From assembly GCA_050742255.1 (NCBI GenBank), contig JBOGHU010000006.1, positions 1-16,349 on the forward strand: a DNA stretch of 16,349 bases. The letters run 5' to 3'. Shown here in pieces: positions 8,579 through 14,285 of the stretch; positions within the stretch are counted from its first letter, which is position 1; each line of letters opens with the position of its first letter. The notes beneath the pieces are model-generated. The model was not told the origin of the DNA. It saw only the letters and a program-made list of their open reading frames with translations, and did not search any database. The position numbers and the translations under genes are program-made. Source of the DNA: JBOGHU01 sp050742255. GTDB taxonomy: Bacteria > Actinomycetota > Acidimicrobiia > Acidimicrobiales > CADCSY01.

Positions 8579-8606
8579 CCCGAGCGGGCCCACGCCCCGC
8601 CTCGGG
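8579..8606 (+). promoter_or_regulatory. Leader hairpin overlapping the pyrG ribosome binding site
   Basis: Bases 8579-8588 can pair with 8596-8606, giving ten G-C-rich pairs with a single bulged C at 8600 and a seven-base loop (8589-8595). The 3' arm covers the first part of the Shine-Dalgarno stretch GGGAGG (8604-8609), which sits five bases before the pyrG GTG. This could limit pyrG translation, or be a remnant terminator for the upstream run (no T tract follows). The classical Gram-positive CTP-sensing start (a G-run at the 5' end of the transcript) is not obvious here. Confidence 0.4.
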
Positions 8607-8614
8607 AGGCTCCA

Positions 8615-10261
8615 GTGAGCAAGCACATCTTCGTCACCGGGGGGGTGGCCAGCTCCCTGGGGAAGGGGCTCACCGCCGCCTCCCTGGGCCGCCTGCTGAA
8701 GTGCCGGGGGCTGCGGGTCACCATGCAGAAGCTCGACCCCTACATCAACGTCGACCCCGGCACCATGAACCCCTTCGAGCACGGGGAGGTCTTCGTCACC
8801 GACGACGGCGGGGAGACCGACCTCGACCTCGGCCACTACGAGCGGTTCATCGACGAGAGCCTGACCCAGGACTCCAACGCCACCTCGGGCTCCATCTACC
8901 AGACGGTGCTGGCCGCCGAGCGCCGGGGGGACTACCTGGGCCGCACCGTCCAAGTCATCCCCCACATCACCGACGAGATCAAGCGGCGTGTCCACCGGCT
9001 GGCCACCGACGACATCGACGTGGTGATCACCGAGGTCGGGGGGACCGTGGGCGACATCGAGATCCTCCCCTTCCTCGAGGCCATCCGCCAGTTCCGCCTG
9101 GACGTGGGCCGGGAGAACGTCTGCTACGTCCACGTGACCCTGGTCCCCATCATCGGGCCCTCGGGCGAGCAGAAGACCAAGCCCACCCAGCACTCGGTCA
9201 CCGAGCTGCGGAGCCGGGGCGTCCAACCCGACGCCATCGTCTGCCGCAGTCGCACGCCCATCTCCGAGCAGCTCAAGCGCAAGATCTCCAACCTGTGCGA
9301 CGTGCCCCTCGACGCGGTGGTCAACGCCGCCGACGCCACCAACATCTACGAGCTGCCCCTGATCCTCCACGAGGAGGGCCTCGACGCCGCCGTGTGCCGC
9401 CACCTCCGGGTGGAGGGCGGAGTCGACCTCTCGGGCTGGACCGAGCTGGTGGCCCGCATAGAGGCCGCCGAGGTGGCGGTGAGCGTGGGGGTGGTGGGCA
9501 AGTACGTGAGCCTGCCCGACGCCTACCTCTCGGTCGGCGAGGCCCTCCGCCACGCCGGCTACCATCACCGGGCCCGGGTCGACATCGACTGGATCCAGGC
9601 CGAGCACGCCGAGGGTCTCCTGGCTGAGGGCCGGCTCCGCCACCTCGACGGCATCGTCATCCCCGGGGGCTTCGGCGAGCGGGGCGTCGAGGGGAAGGTC
9701 GCCGCCGCCGGCTACGCCCGCGACAACGGCGTCCCCTGCCTGGGCCTGTGCCTGGGGATGCAGGTGATGACCGTCGACGCCGCCCGCAACGTGGTCGGGC
9801 TCGCCGGTGCCGACTCCGCCGAGTTCGACCCGGCCACGCCCCATCCGGTCATCGACCTCATGGACACCCAGCGCGACGTGGTCGACATGGGCGGCACCAT
9901 GCGCCTGGGCGTCTACCCGGCCGCGCTGGTGCCGGGATCCCGGGTGGGGCGGGCCTACGGCAAGGAGCTCATCTACGAGCGGCACCGGCACCGCTACGAG
10001 TTCAACCCCAAGTACCGCTCCCGCTTCGAGGGCTCGGGCCTGGTGTGCTCGGGGACCTCTCCCGACGGGCGCCTGGTGGAGTTCGTGGAGCTGGACGGCC
10101 ACCCCTTCTGGGTGGGGACCCAGGCCCACCCCGAGTTCAAGAGCCGCCCCGACCGGCCCGCCCCCCTGTTCCGGGAGCTGGTTGGCGCCGCCCTCGACCG
10201 GGCCCGGTCCGGCCGGGAGGGCCCGGTCCGGGTGGGGGCCGCCCCCGCCGCCGGCGGGTGA
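8615..10261 (+). CDS. pyrG: CTP synthase
   Basis: 548-residue CTP synthase, which aminates UTP to CTP using ATP and glutamine; the last step of pyrimidine nucleotide synthesis, in the cytoplasm. The N-terminal synthetase domain starts with SKHIFVTGGVASSLGKGLTA (P-loop) and continues with KLDPYINVDPGTMNPFEHGE and TEVGGTVGDIE. The C-terminal glutamine amidotransferase domain begins near residue 290. It shows GGFGERG, the nucleophile loop CLGLCLGMQ with Cys379 (the same number as in E. coli) and the HPEF segment carrying the catalytic His and Glu. The GTG start at 8615 is supported by GGGAGG five bases upstream and by the exact family N-terminus. The stop overlaps the NUDIX gene as GTGA. Length and motifs are complete, so it should be functional. 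Confidence 0.98.
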   Translation: MSKHIFVTGGVASSLGKGLTAASLGRLLKCRGLRVTMQKLDPYINVDPGTMNPFEHGEVFVTDDGGETDLDLGHYERFIDESLTQDSNATSGSIYQTVLAAERRGDYLGRTVQVIPHITDEIKRRVHRLATDDIDVVITEVGGTVGDIEILPFLEAIRQFRLDVGRENVCYVHVTLVPIIGPSGEQKTKPTQHSVTELRSRGVQPDAIVCRSRTPISEQLKRKISNLCDVPLDAVVNAADATNIYELPLILHEEGLDAAVCRHLRVEGGVDLSGWTELVARIEAAEVAVSVGVVGKYVSLPDAYLSVGEALRHAGYHHRARVDIDWIQAEHAEGLLAEGRLRHLDGIVIPGGFGERGVEGKVAAAGYARDNGVPCLGLCLGMQVMTVDAARNVVGLAGADSAEFDPATPHPVIDLMDTQRDVVDMGGTMRLGVYPAALVPGSRVGRAYGKELIYERHRHRYEFNPKYRSRFEGSGLVCSGTSPDGRLVEFVELDGHPFWVGTQAHPEFKSRPDRPAPLFRELVGAALDRARSGREGPVRVGAAPAAGG

Positions 10262-10830
10262 GCCCCCCCAGCGCGCCCGGGAGCGGCTTCCGCAAGCTGG
10301 GCGAGAGGGTGGTCCACCGCGGCCGGCTGGTGACCCTGGCGACGGCGCGCTTCGCCGGGCCCGACGGGGGCCGGTTCGAGCGGGAGATCGTCCACCACCC
10401 CGGCGCCGTCGCGGTGGTCCCCGTCCTCGGCGACGGGGCTACGGCTCTGCTCGTGCGCCAGTACCGGGCCGTGCTCGACGCTCACCTGCTGGAGATCCCC
10501 GCCGGCAAGCTCGACCAGGACGGGGAGTCGCTGTTGGCCACGGCCGCCCGGGAGCTGGGGGAGGAGATCGGCCATCGGGCCGGGCGCCTGGAGCTGCTGG
10601 CCGAGATGTACAACTCGCCGGGGTTCTGCGACGAGCACTCCCACGTCTACCTGGCCCGGGAGCTCACGCCGTGCGCCCCGTCGCCCCAGGGCGTGGAGGA
10701 GCGGCACATGACCGTCGAGGCGGTGGCCCTGGCCGAGGTGCCCGCCATGATCGCCGACGGCAGGCTGGTCGACGCCAAGACCGTCGTGGGGCTGGCCCTG
10801 GCCCGGGAGCGGCTGGGGCTTCTCGCCTAG
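10258..10830 (+). CDS. NUDIX hydrolase, ADP-ribose pyrophosphatase type
   Basis: 190-residue NUDIX hydrolase, probably splitting ADP-ribose or related nucleoside diphosphate sugars in the cytoplasm. The NUDIX box spans residues 83-105: GKLDQDGES, then seven residues, then RELGEEIG. It has one extra residue before the first Glu compared with the textbook Gx5E spacing, a variant I recall from actinobacterial ADP-ribose pyrophosphatases. Upstream, VAVVPVLGDGATALLVRQYR and LEIPAGKLD are typical of this subfamily, as is the downstream EMYNSPGFCDEHSHVYLA. The start is the GTG at 10258, overlapping the pyrG stop; no other start keeps the N-terminus. pyrG followed by this gene is the order in M. tuberculosis (Rv1699-Rv1700). 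Its stop faces the selD stop three bases away, with no room for a separate terminator. Confidence 0.92.
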   Translation: MSPPSAPGSGFRKLGERVVHRGRLVTLATARFAGPDGGRFEREIVHHPGAVAVVPVLGDGATALLVRQYRAVLDAHLLEIPAGKLDQDGESLLATAARELGEEIGHRAGRLELLAEMYNSPGFCDEHSHVYLARELTPCAPSPQGVEERHMTVEAVALAEVPAMIADGRLVDAKTVVGLALARERLGLLA

Positions 10831-10833
10831 GGG

Positions 10834-11871
10834 TCAGCCCAGGCGCAGGCGGCCGGTACCCGCCTCGGCGCGCCCCACGACCGCCGCCTGGTGGCCGGTG
10901 GCGGCGAGCCGGGCCACAGCCGCTGTCGCCGCCCCGGGCTCGGCGCCGAACACCAGGCCACCCGAGGTCTGGGCGTCGGCCAGGAGCACCAAGGTGACCT
11001 CCTCGTGGCCGCCGGCGTCGAGGCGGGGGCGGGCCCAGTCCAGGTTGCGACCGGTCCCCCCCGGGACGACGCCGGCCCTGGCCAGCTCCTCGGCCCCGGG
11101 CAGGACCGGCACCGCCGCCACGTCGATGACGGCGTCGACGCCGGACTCCTCGACCATCCGCCCCAGGTGGCCCAGGAGCCCGAAGCCGGTGACGTCGGTG
11201 GCGCCGGTGGCGCCGGCCTCCAGCGCGGCCCGGGCCGCCTCGGCGTTGGTGCGGGTCATCGATGCCACCGCCCCCTCGACCACCTCGGGGGCGGCAGCCT
11301 GGTGCTTGATGGCGGTGGTGATGACCCCCACCCCGAGGGGCTTGGTCAGCACCAGGGCGTCGCCGGGGCGCAGGCCGGCGTTGGTGAGCACCCGGTCGGG
11401 GTGGACCTCGCCCACCACCACCTGGCCGAACTTGGGCTCGGGGTCGTCGACGGTGTGGCCTCCCACCACCACGTAGCCGCACTCCGCCGCCGCCTCGGCC
11501 GCCCCGGCCAGGACCTCGGCCAGCAGCGCGGTGGGGAGCTCGGGGACGTTCCAGCCCACCAGGTTGAGGGCCAGGACCGGTCGCCCCCCCATGGCGTAGA
11601 CGTCGGACACCGAGTTGACCGCCGCCACCCGGCCCCAGGTGCGAGCGTCGTCGACCACCGGCGTGATGAAGTCGGCGGTCACCACCAGGGCCCGGTCCTC
11701 GTCGAGGCGCCAAACTGCGGCGTCATCCCCGGTGTCGGAGCCGACGAGGAGGTCGGGGTGGGAGATCGGCGTCAGGGTGCGCAGCACGTGCGCCAGCTCG
11801 CCGGGGGCGAGCTTGCACGCTCAACCCGAGCCGTGGCTGAACTCGGTCAGGCGTCGTAGGGGCTGGTCCAC
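10834..11871 (-). CDS. selD: Selenophosphate synthetase SelD/SenC, predicted selenoprotein (Sec17)
   Basis: SelD makes selenophosphate from selenide and ATP, the selenium donor for Sec-tRNA and here also for selenoneine (SenC role). The uninterrupted frame begins only at 11787, but the same frame reads upstream through a single TGA (11823-11821) as LTEFSHGSG-U-ACKLAPGELA, matching the SelD N-terminus (E. coli GCGCK). With TGA as Sec, the start is the GTG at 11871, preceded by GGAG six bases upstream; an in-frame TGA at 11895 bars longer forms. This puts Sec at residue 17 and the catalytic Lys at 20, the same numbers as Cys17/Lys20 in E. coli. Further motifs are TGDDAAVWRL, VNSVSDVYAMGGRPVLALN, GGHTVDD and DVTGFGLLGHL. 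Total length is 345 residues, normal for the family. It is divergent from senA and convergent with the NUDIX gene. No frameshift or missing motif is seen. Confidence 0.95.
11787..11819 (-). promoter_or_regulatory. Predicted bacterial SECIS hairpin in selD
   Basis: Starting one base after the TGA on the minus strand, an inner stem of eight perfect pairs (11813-11806 with 11802-11795) closes a CCC loop at 11805-11803. An outer stem of five pairs (11819-11815 with 11791-11787) is separated by a small internal loop. The apical loop begins 16 bases after the TGA, within the usual bacterial SECIS spacing. The loop lacks the GU seen in E. coli fdhF, so SelB recognition in this lineage would have to differ. 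The hairpin is also coding sequence. Confidence 0.65.
11821..11823 (-). other. selD: In-frame TGA read as selenocysteine in SelD (residue 17)
   Basis: The TGA sits exactly at the catalytic Cys/Sec position of SelD, in the context HGSG-U-ACK. Sec at this site is well known in SelD proteins of other bacteria. Reading through restores about 28 residues of conserved N-terminus. A strong hairpin follows directly. Confidence 0.93.
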
Positions 11872-11905
11872 GGCACGCTCCGTGCGAGGGGCTCAGTCGG
11901 CGCCG

Positions 11906-11911
11906 ACTATA
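11906..11911 (-). promoter_or_regulatory. Predicted -10 element TATAGT of selD
   Basis: On the minus strand GGTATAGT lies 34 bases before the GTG start at 11871, giving a short leader of about 28 bases that holds the GGAG ribosome binding site. No clear -35 box is seen. It shares the GGTANNNT form with the facing senA promoter in the same 106-base divergent gap (11872-11977). Confidence 0.5.
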
Positions 11912-11965
11912 CCGGCAGACCCGTCCCGTCCCCCCTGCCCGGTTGCAGATGGCCTCCCCCGCCGG

Positions 11966-11971
11966 TACCGT
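11966..11971 (+). promoter_or_regulatory. Predicted -10 element TACCGT of senA, implying a leaderless mRNA
   Basis: GGTACCGT ends six bases before the GTG at 11978, so transcription should start at or next to the first base of the start codon. There is no Shine-Dalgarno sequence before this GTG, in keeping with leaderless translation, which is common in actinobacteria. The identical octamer precedes ald. Confidence 0.55.
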
Positions 11972-11977
11972 CCCGCC

Positions 11978-13291
11978 GTGTCGGAGTGGGTGTCGGCCGA
12001 GGAGCTGGCCAGCTGGGTGGCCGACGCCCGCCAGCTCACCATGGACCTGGTCGCCGACCTCTCCGACGAGCAGCTGGTGGGCCCCAAGCTGGCCACGGTC
12101 AACCCCCTCATCTGGGAGATCGGCCACCTGTCGTGGTTCCAGGAGCGCTTCGTCCTGCGGGGGCTGTACGGCGACCTGCCCCTCCTCGAGCACGGGGACG
12201 CCCTCTACGACTCGGGGGCGATCCCCCACGACACCCGCTGGCACCTCGACCTCCCCGGGCGACGGGAGACCCTGGCCTACCTGGAGGCGGTGCGCGACCG
12301 CGTGGTGGACCGGGTGCTGGGCTCCTCGCCCGGTGACCCGGTGCGCCACTTCGCCACCTACACCGTGCTGCACGAGGACACCCACGCCGAGGCCATCACC
12401 TACACCCGCCAGACCCTCGGCTACCCGGCCCCGGCCCTCTCCTCGGCCGCCCCCCCCGGCACCGACGGCGACCCCGGGGCCGGTGGGGAGGCGGGCCCCC
12501 TCCCCGGGGACGTCGAGGTCCCCGGGGGGGCGTTCGCCCTGGGGGCGGCGCTGGACCAGCCCTTCGCCTACGACAACGAGAAGTGGGCCCACCGGGTGGA
12601 GCTGGCCCCCTACGCCATCGCCCGGGCCCCCGTCACCCAGGCCCAGCTGGCCGACTTCGTCGAGGACGGCGGGTACCGGCGACGCCAGCTCTGGAGCGAC
12701 CGCGGGTGGGCGTGGCGGGTGGGCGCCGGCGCCGACCACCCCCGGTACTGGCGGCCGTCCGGTGACGGCTGGGAGCGGCGGGTCTTCGACCGCTGGGTCG
12801 GGGTGGAGCCCCACCGTCCCGCCGTGAACGTGAGCTACTGGGAGGCGCAGGCATGGTGCCGCTGGGCCGGGCGTCGCCTGCCCACCGAGGGGGAGTGGGA
12901 GGCGGCGGCCAGCCGGCCCGGGGGGGACGGGGTGGGCAAGCGGCGCTACCCCTGGGGTGACGACGCCCCCACGCCGGCCCGGGCCAACCTGGAGTGGCGG
13001 GCCATGGGCACCGTCGACGTCGCCGCCCACCCCGGCGGCGACAGCGCCACCGGCTGCCGCCAGCTCATCGGGAACGTGTGGGAGTGGACCTCGTCGACCT
13101 TCGGCCCCTACCCCCACTTCGAGCCCGACGCCTACCGGGAGAACTCCGAGCCGTGGTTCGGGACCCGCAAGGTCCTGCGGGGCGGGGCCTGGCCCACCCG
13201 GGCCCGCTACGTCCGCAACACCTACCGCAACTACTTCACCCCCGACCGCCAGGACATCTGGGCCGGATTCCGCACGTGCGCTCTGGGCTAG
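11978..13291 (+). CDS. senA: Selenoneine synthase SenA (EgtB-like non-haem iron enzyme)
   Basis: 437-residue EgtB homologue. SenA uses iron and O2 to join a selenosugar to hercynine, leading to selenoneine, the selenium analogue of ergothioneine. An N-terminal DinB-like domain (about residues 1-150) carries the iron-binding histidines His50 (in IGHLSWF) and His132/His136 (in LHEDTHAEA), nearly the numbering of mycobacterial EgtB (51/134/138). The segment THAEAITYTRQTLGYPAP is, as I recall it, typical of SenA rather than EgtB. A Pro/Gly-rich linker (about 153-178) leads to a formylglycine-generating-enzyme/sulfatase-modifying-like domain with GRRLPTEGEWEAAA, LIGNVWEWT and RNTYRNYFTPDRQDIWAGFR. 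The GTG start at 11978 is chosen from the -10 box six bases upstream; the frame extends further upstream only as shadow. Neighbouring senB and divergent selD support SenA over EgtB. No hercynine methyltransferase (egtD) gene is in the window. Confidence 0.88.
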   Translation: MSEWVSAEELASWVADARQLTMDLVADLSDEQLVGPKLATVNPLIWEIGHLSWFQERFVLRGLYGDLPLLEHGDALYDSGAIPHDTRWHLDLPGRRETLAYLEAVRDRVVDRVLGSSPGDPVRHFATYTVLHEDTHAEAITYTRQTLGYPAPALSSAAPPGTDGDPGAGGEAGPLPGDVEVPGGAFALGAALDQPFAYDNEKWAHRVELAPYAIARAPVTQAQLADFVEDGGYRRRQLWSDRGWAWRVGAGADHPRYWRPSGDGWERRVFDRWVGVEPHRPAVNVSYWEAQAWCRWAGRRLPTEGEWEAAASRPGGDGVGKRRYPWGDDAPTPARANLEWRAMGTVDVAAHPGGDSATGCRQLIGNVWEWTSSTFGPYPHFEPDAYRENSEPWFGTRKVLRGGAWPTRARYVRNTYRNYFTPDRQDIWAGFRTCALG

Positions 13292-13295
13292 TCAG

Positions 13296-14246
13296 ATGAG
13301 GATCTGCGTGGTGACCCCCGCGCCCCCCGGTTCCCAGCACGGCAACCGGGTGACGGCGCTGCGGTGGCAGCGGCTCCTCGAGGAGCTCGGCCACCAGGTC
13401 GGGGTCCGGGAGTCCTACGACGGGGAGCCCTGAGACCTCCTGGTCGCCCTCCACGCCCGGAGGAGCGCGGCGTCGGTACGACGCTTCCGCGACCGCCATC
13501 CGTCCCGTCCCCTCGTGGTGGCCCTGACCGGGACCGACCTCTACGGCGACATCGAGACCTCGGCCGAGGCCCGGGCCACGCTGGACCGGGCCGACCGCCT
13601 CGTCGTCCTCCAGGAGCTGGGGCTGCGTCAGCTCCCCGCCCACGTGGCGGACCGGGGCCGGGTCATCACCCAGTCGGCCCAGGCCCCGCCGCCGGGGCCG
13701 CCTCCGGACCCCACCGCCTTCGAGGTGGCGCTCCTGGCCCACCTGCGCGAGGTCAAGGACCCGTTCCTCGCCGCCGCCGCCGTGGGGCTGCTCCAGGCCA
13801 GCTCCCGGATCCGGGTGGTCCACCTGGGAGCGGGCCGGGCCCCGGGCATGGAGGAGCGGGCTCGGGCCGAGTCGGCCCGGAACCCCCGGTACCGGTGGCG
13901 GGGCGGGGTGGCCCACGAGGAGGCGCTCCGCACCCTGGCCCGCTGCCGGCTGCTGGTGCTGACCTCGCGCCTCGAGGGGGGCGCCAACGTGGTCACCGAG
14001 GCCATCGCCTGCTCGGTGCCGGTGCTCTCCACCGAGGTGGCGGGGTCGGTCGGCCTCCTCGGCGAGGACTACCCCGGCTACTTCCCGGTGGGCGACACCG
14101 CCGCCCTGGCCGCCCTCCTCGAGCGGGCCGAGACCGACACCGCCTTCCTGGGGGAGCTGGGAGAGCGCGGCCAGGCCATGCGTCACCTGATCGACCCTGC
14201 CGAGGAGCGCCGCCGTTGGGCGGCGCTGGTGGCCGAGCTCTCCTGA
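13296..14246 (+). CDS. senB: Selenosugar synthase SenB, predicted selenoprotein with in-frame TGA (Sec46)
   Basis: 316-residue GT-B glycosyltransferase of the SenB family (TIGR04348). SenB uses a UDP-sugar and selenophosphate to make a selenosugar for SenA. The ATG at 13296 begins MRICVVTPAPPGSQHGNRVT, the diagnostic SenB N-terminus. After 45 codons the frame meets TGA (13431-13433), and directly beyond it continues DLLVALHARRSAAS and VVALTGTDLYGDIETS, equally diagnostic and needed for the same Rossmann domain. The donor domain carries VHLGAGRAPGMEERA and Glu227-GGANVVT-Glu235. Full length with TGA decoded fits the family (about 320). There is no frameshift, and codon use is alike on both sides. 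The start lies four bases after the senA stop with little Shine-Dalgarno, suggesting coupling to senA. If TGA were a true stop, neither product would keep an intact N-domain. I favour Sec; nonsense mutation or base error (Cys TGC to TGA) is the alternative. Confidence 0.87.
13431..13433 (+). other. senB: In-frame TGA read as selenocysteine in SenB (residue 46)
   Basis: The context is YDGEP-U-DLLVALHARRS. From memory, SenB homologues often have Cys at this place (CDLLVALHARRS), which would make this a Cys-to-Sec replacement; I cannot verify that here. Homology is continuous on both sides, a SECIS-like hairpin follows, and the genome must decode UGA as Sec if the adjacent selD reading is right. 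Confidence 0.78.
13445..13467 (+). promoter_or_regulatory. Predicted bacterial SECIS hairpin in senB
   Basis: Bases 13448-13452 (CCTCC) pair with 13459-13463 (GGAGG) around a six-base loop ACGCCC (13453-13458). Bases 13445-13447 (CGC) pair with 13465-13467 (GCG), leaving one bulged A at 13464. The apical loop starts 20 bases after the TGA, close to the position in E. coli fdhF. Eight pairs with one bulge and a G in the loop resemble a bacterial SECIS, but in GC-rich DNA such hairpins also arise by chance. Confidence 0.55.
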
Positions 14247-14272
14247 GGAGACACCGCCGAGGGCCCCGGCGG

Positions 14273-14278
14273 TACCGT
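14273..14278 (+). promoter_or_regulatory. Predicted -10 element TACCGT of ald, deciding its start
   Basis: GGTACCGT repeats the senA promoter octamer exactly. It ends seven bases before the GTG at 14286, so a leaderless mRNA would begin at that codon. The upstream in-frame GTG at 14277 overlaps this hexamer and is therefore unlikely to be used. No Shine-Dalgarno sequence precedes 14286. Confidence 0.55.
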
Positions 14279-14285
14279 GAGTGGG

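Noticed and set aside
10828..10836. Terminator between the convergent NUDIX and selD genes
   Set aside because: The stops are three bases apart and no hairpin with a T tract is visible on either strand.
10834..11787. selD starting at the GTG of the uninterrupted frame (11787)
   Set aside because: This would remove the catalytic Cys/Sec and Lys residues, and the N-terminus upstream reads perfectly through TGA with its own ribosome binding site.
10891..11859. Long plus-strand open frame opposite selD
   Set aside because: Shadow of selD in GC-rich DNA, with no recognisable protein features; the same holds for the other long antisense frames in the window.
11872..11977. A tRNA-Sec (selC) or other small RNA gene in the selenium locus
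   Set aside because: The gap is only 106 bases, contains the two promoters, and shows no tRNA-like arms or TCA anticodon loop. No selC was seen elsewhere in the window.
11978..13291. EgtB of the ergothioneine pathway
   Set aside because: The fold and iron ligands are shared, but there are no egtA, egtC, egtD or egtE neighbours, while SenB and SelD flank it and the THAEAITYTRQTLGYP segment looks SenA-like.
13296..13433. senB as a pseudogene broken by a nonsense codon
   Set aside because: Only one interruption, a TGA, with intact homology and codon use on both sides, a hairpin in the right place and a Sec-SelD gene in the same locus. A base error or recent mutation remains possible but is less likely.
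14277..14285. ald start at GTG 14277
   Set aside because: It overlaps the predicted -10 box and adds three residues not found in the family; GTG 14286 gives the family N-terminus.
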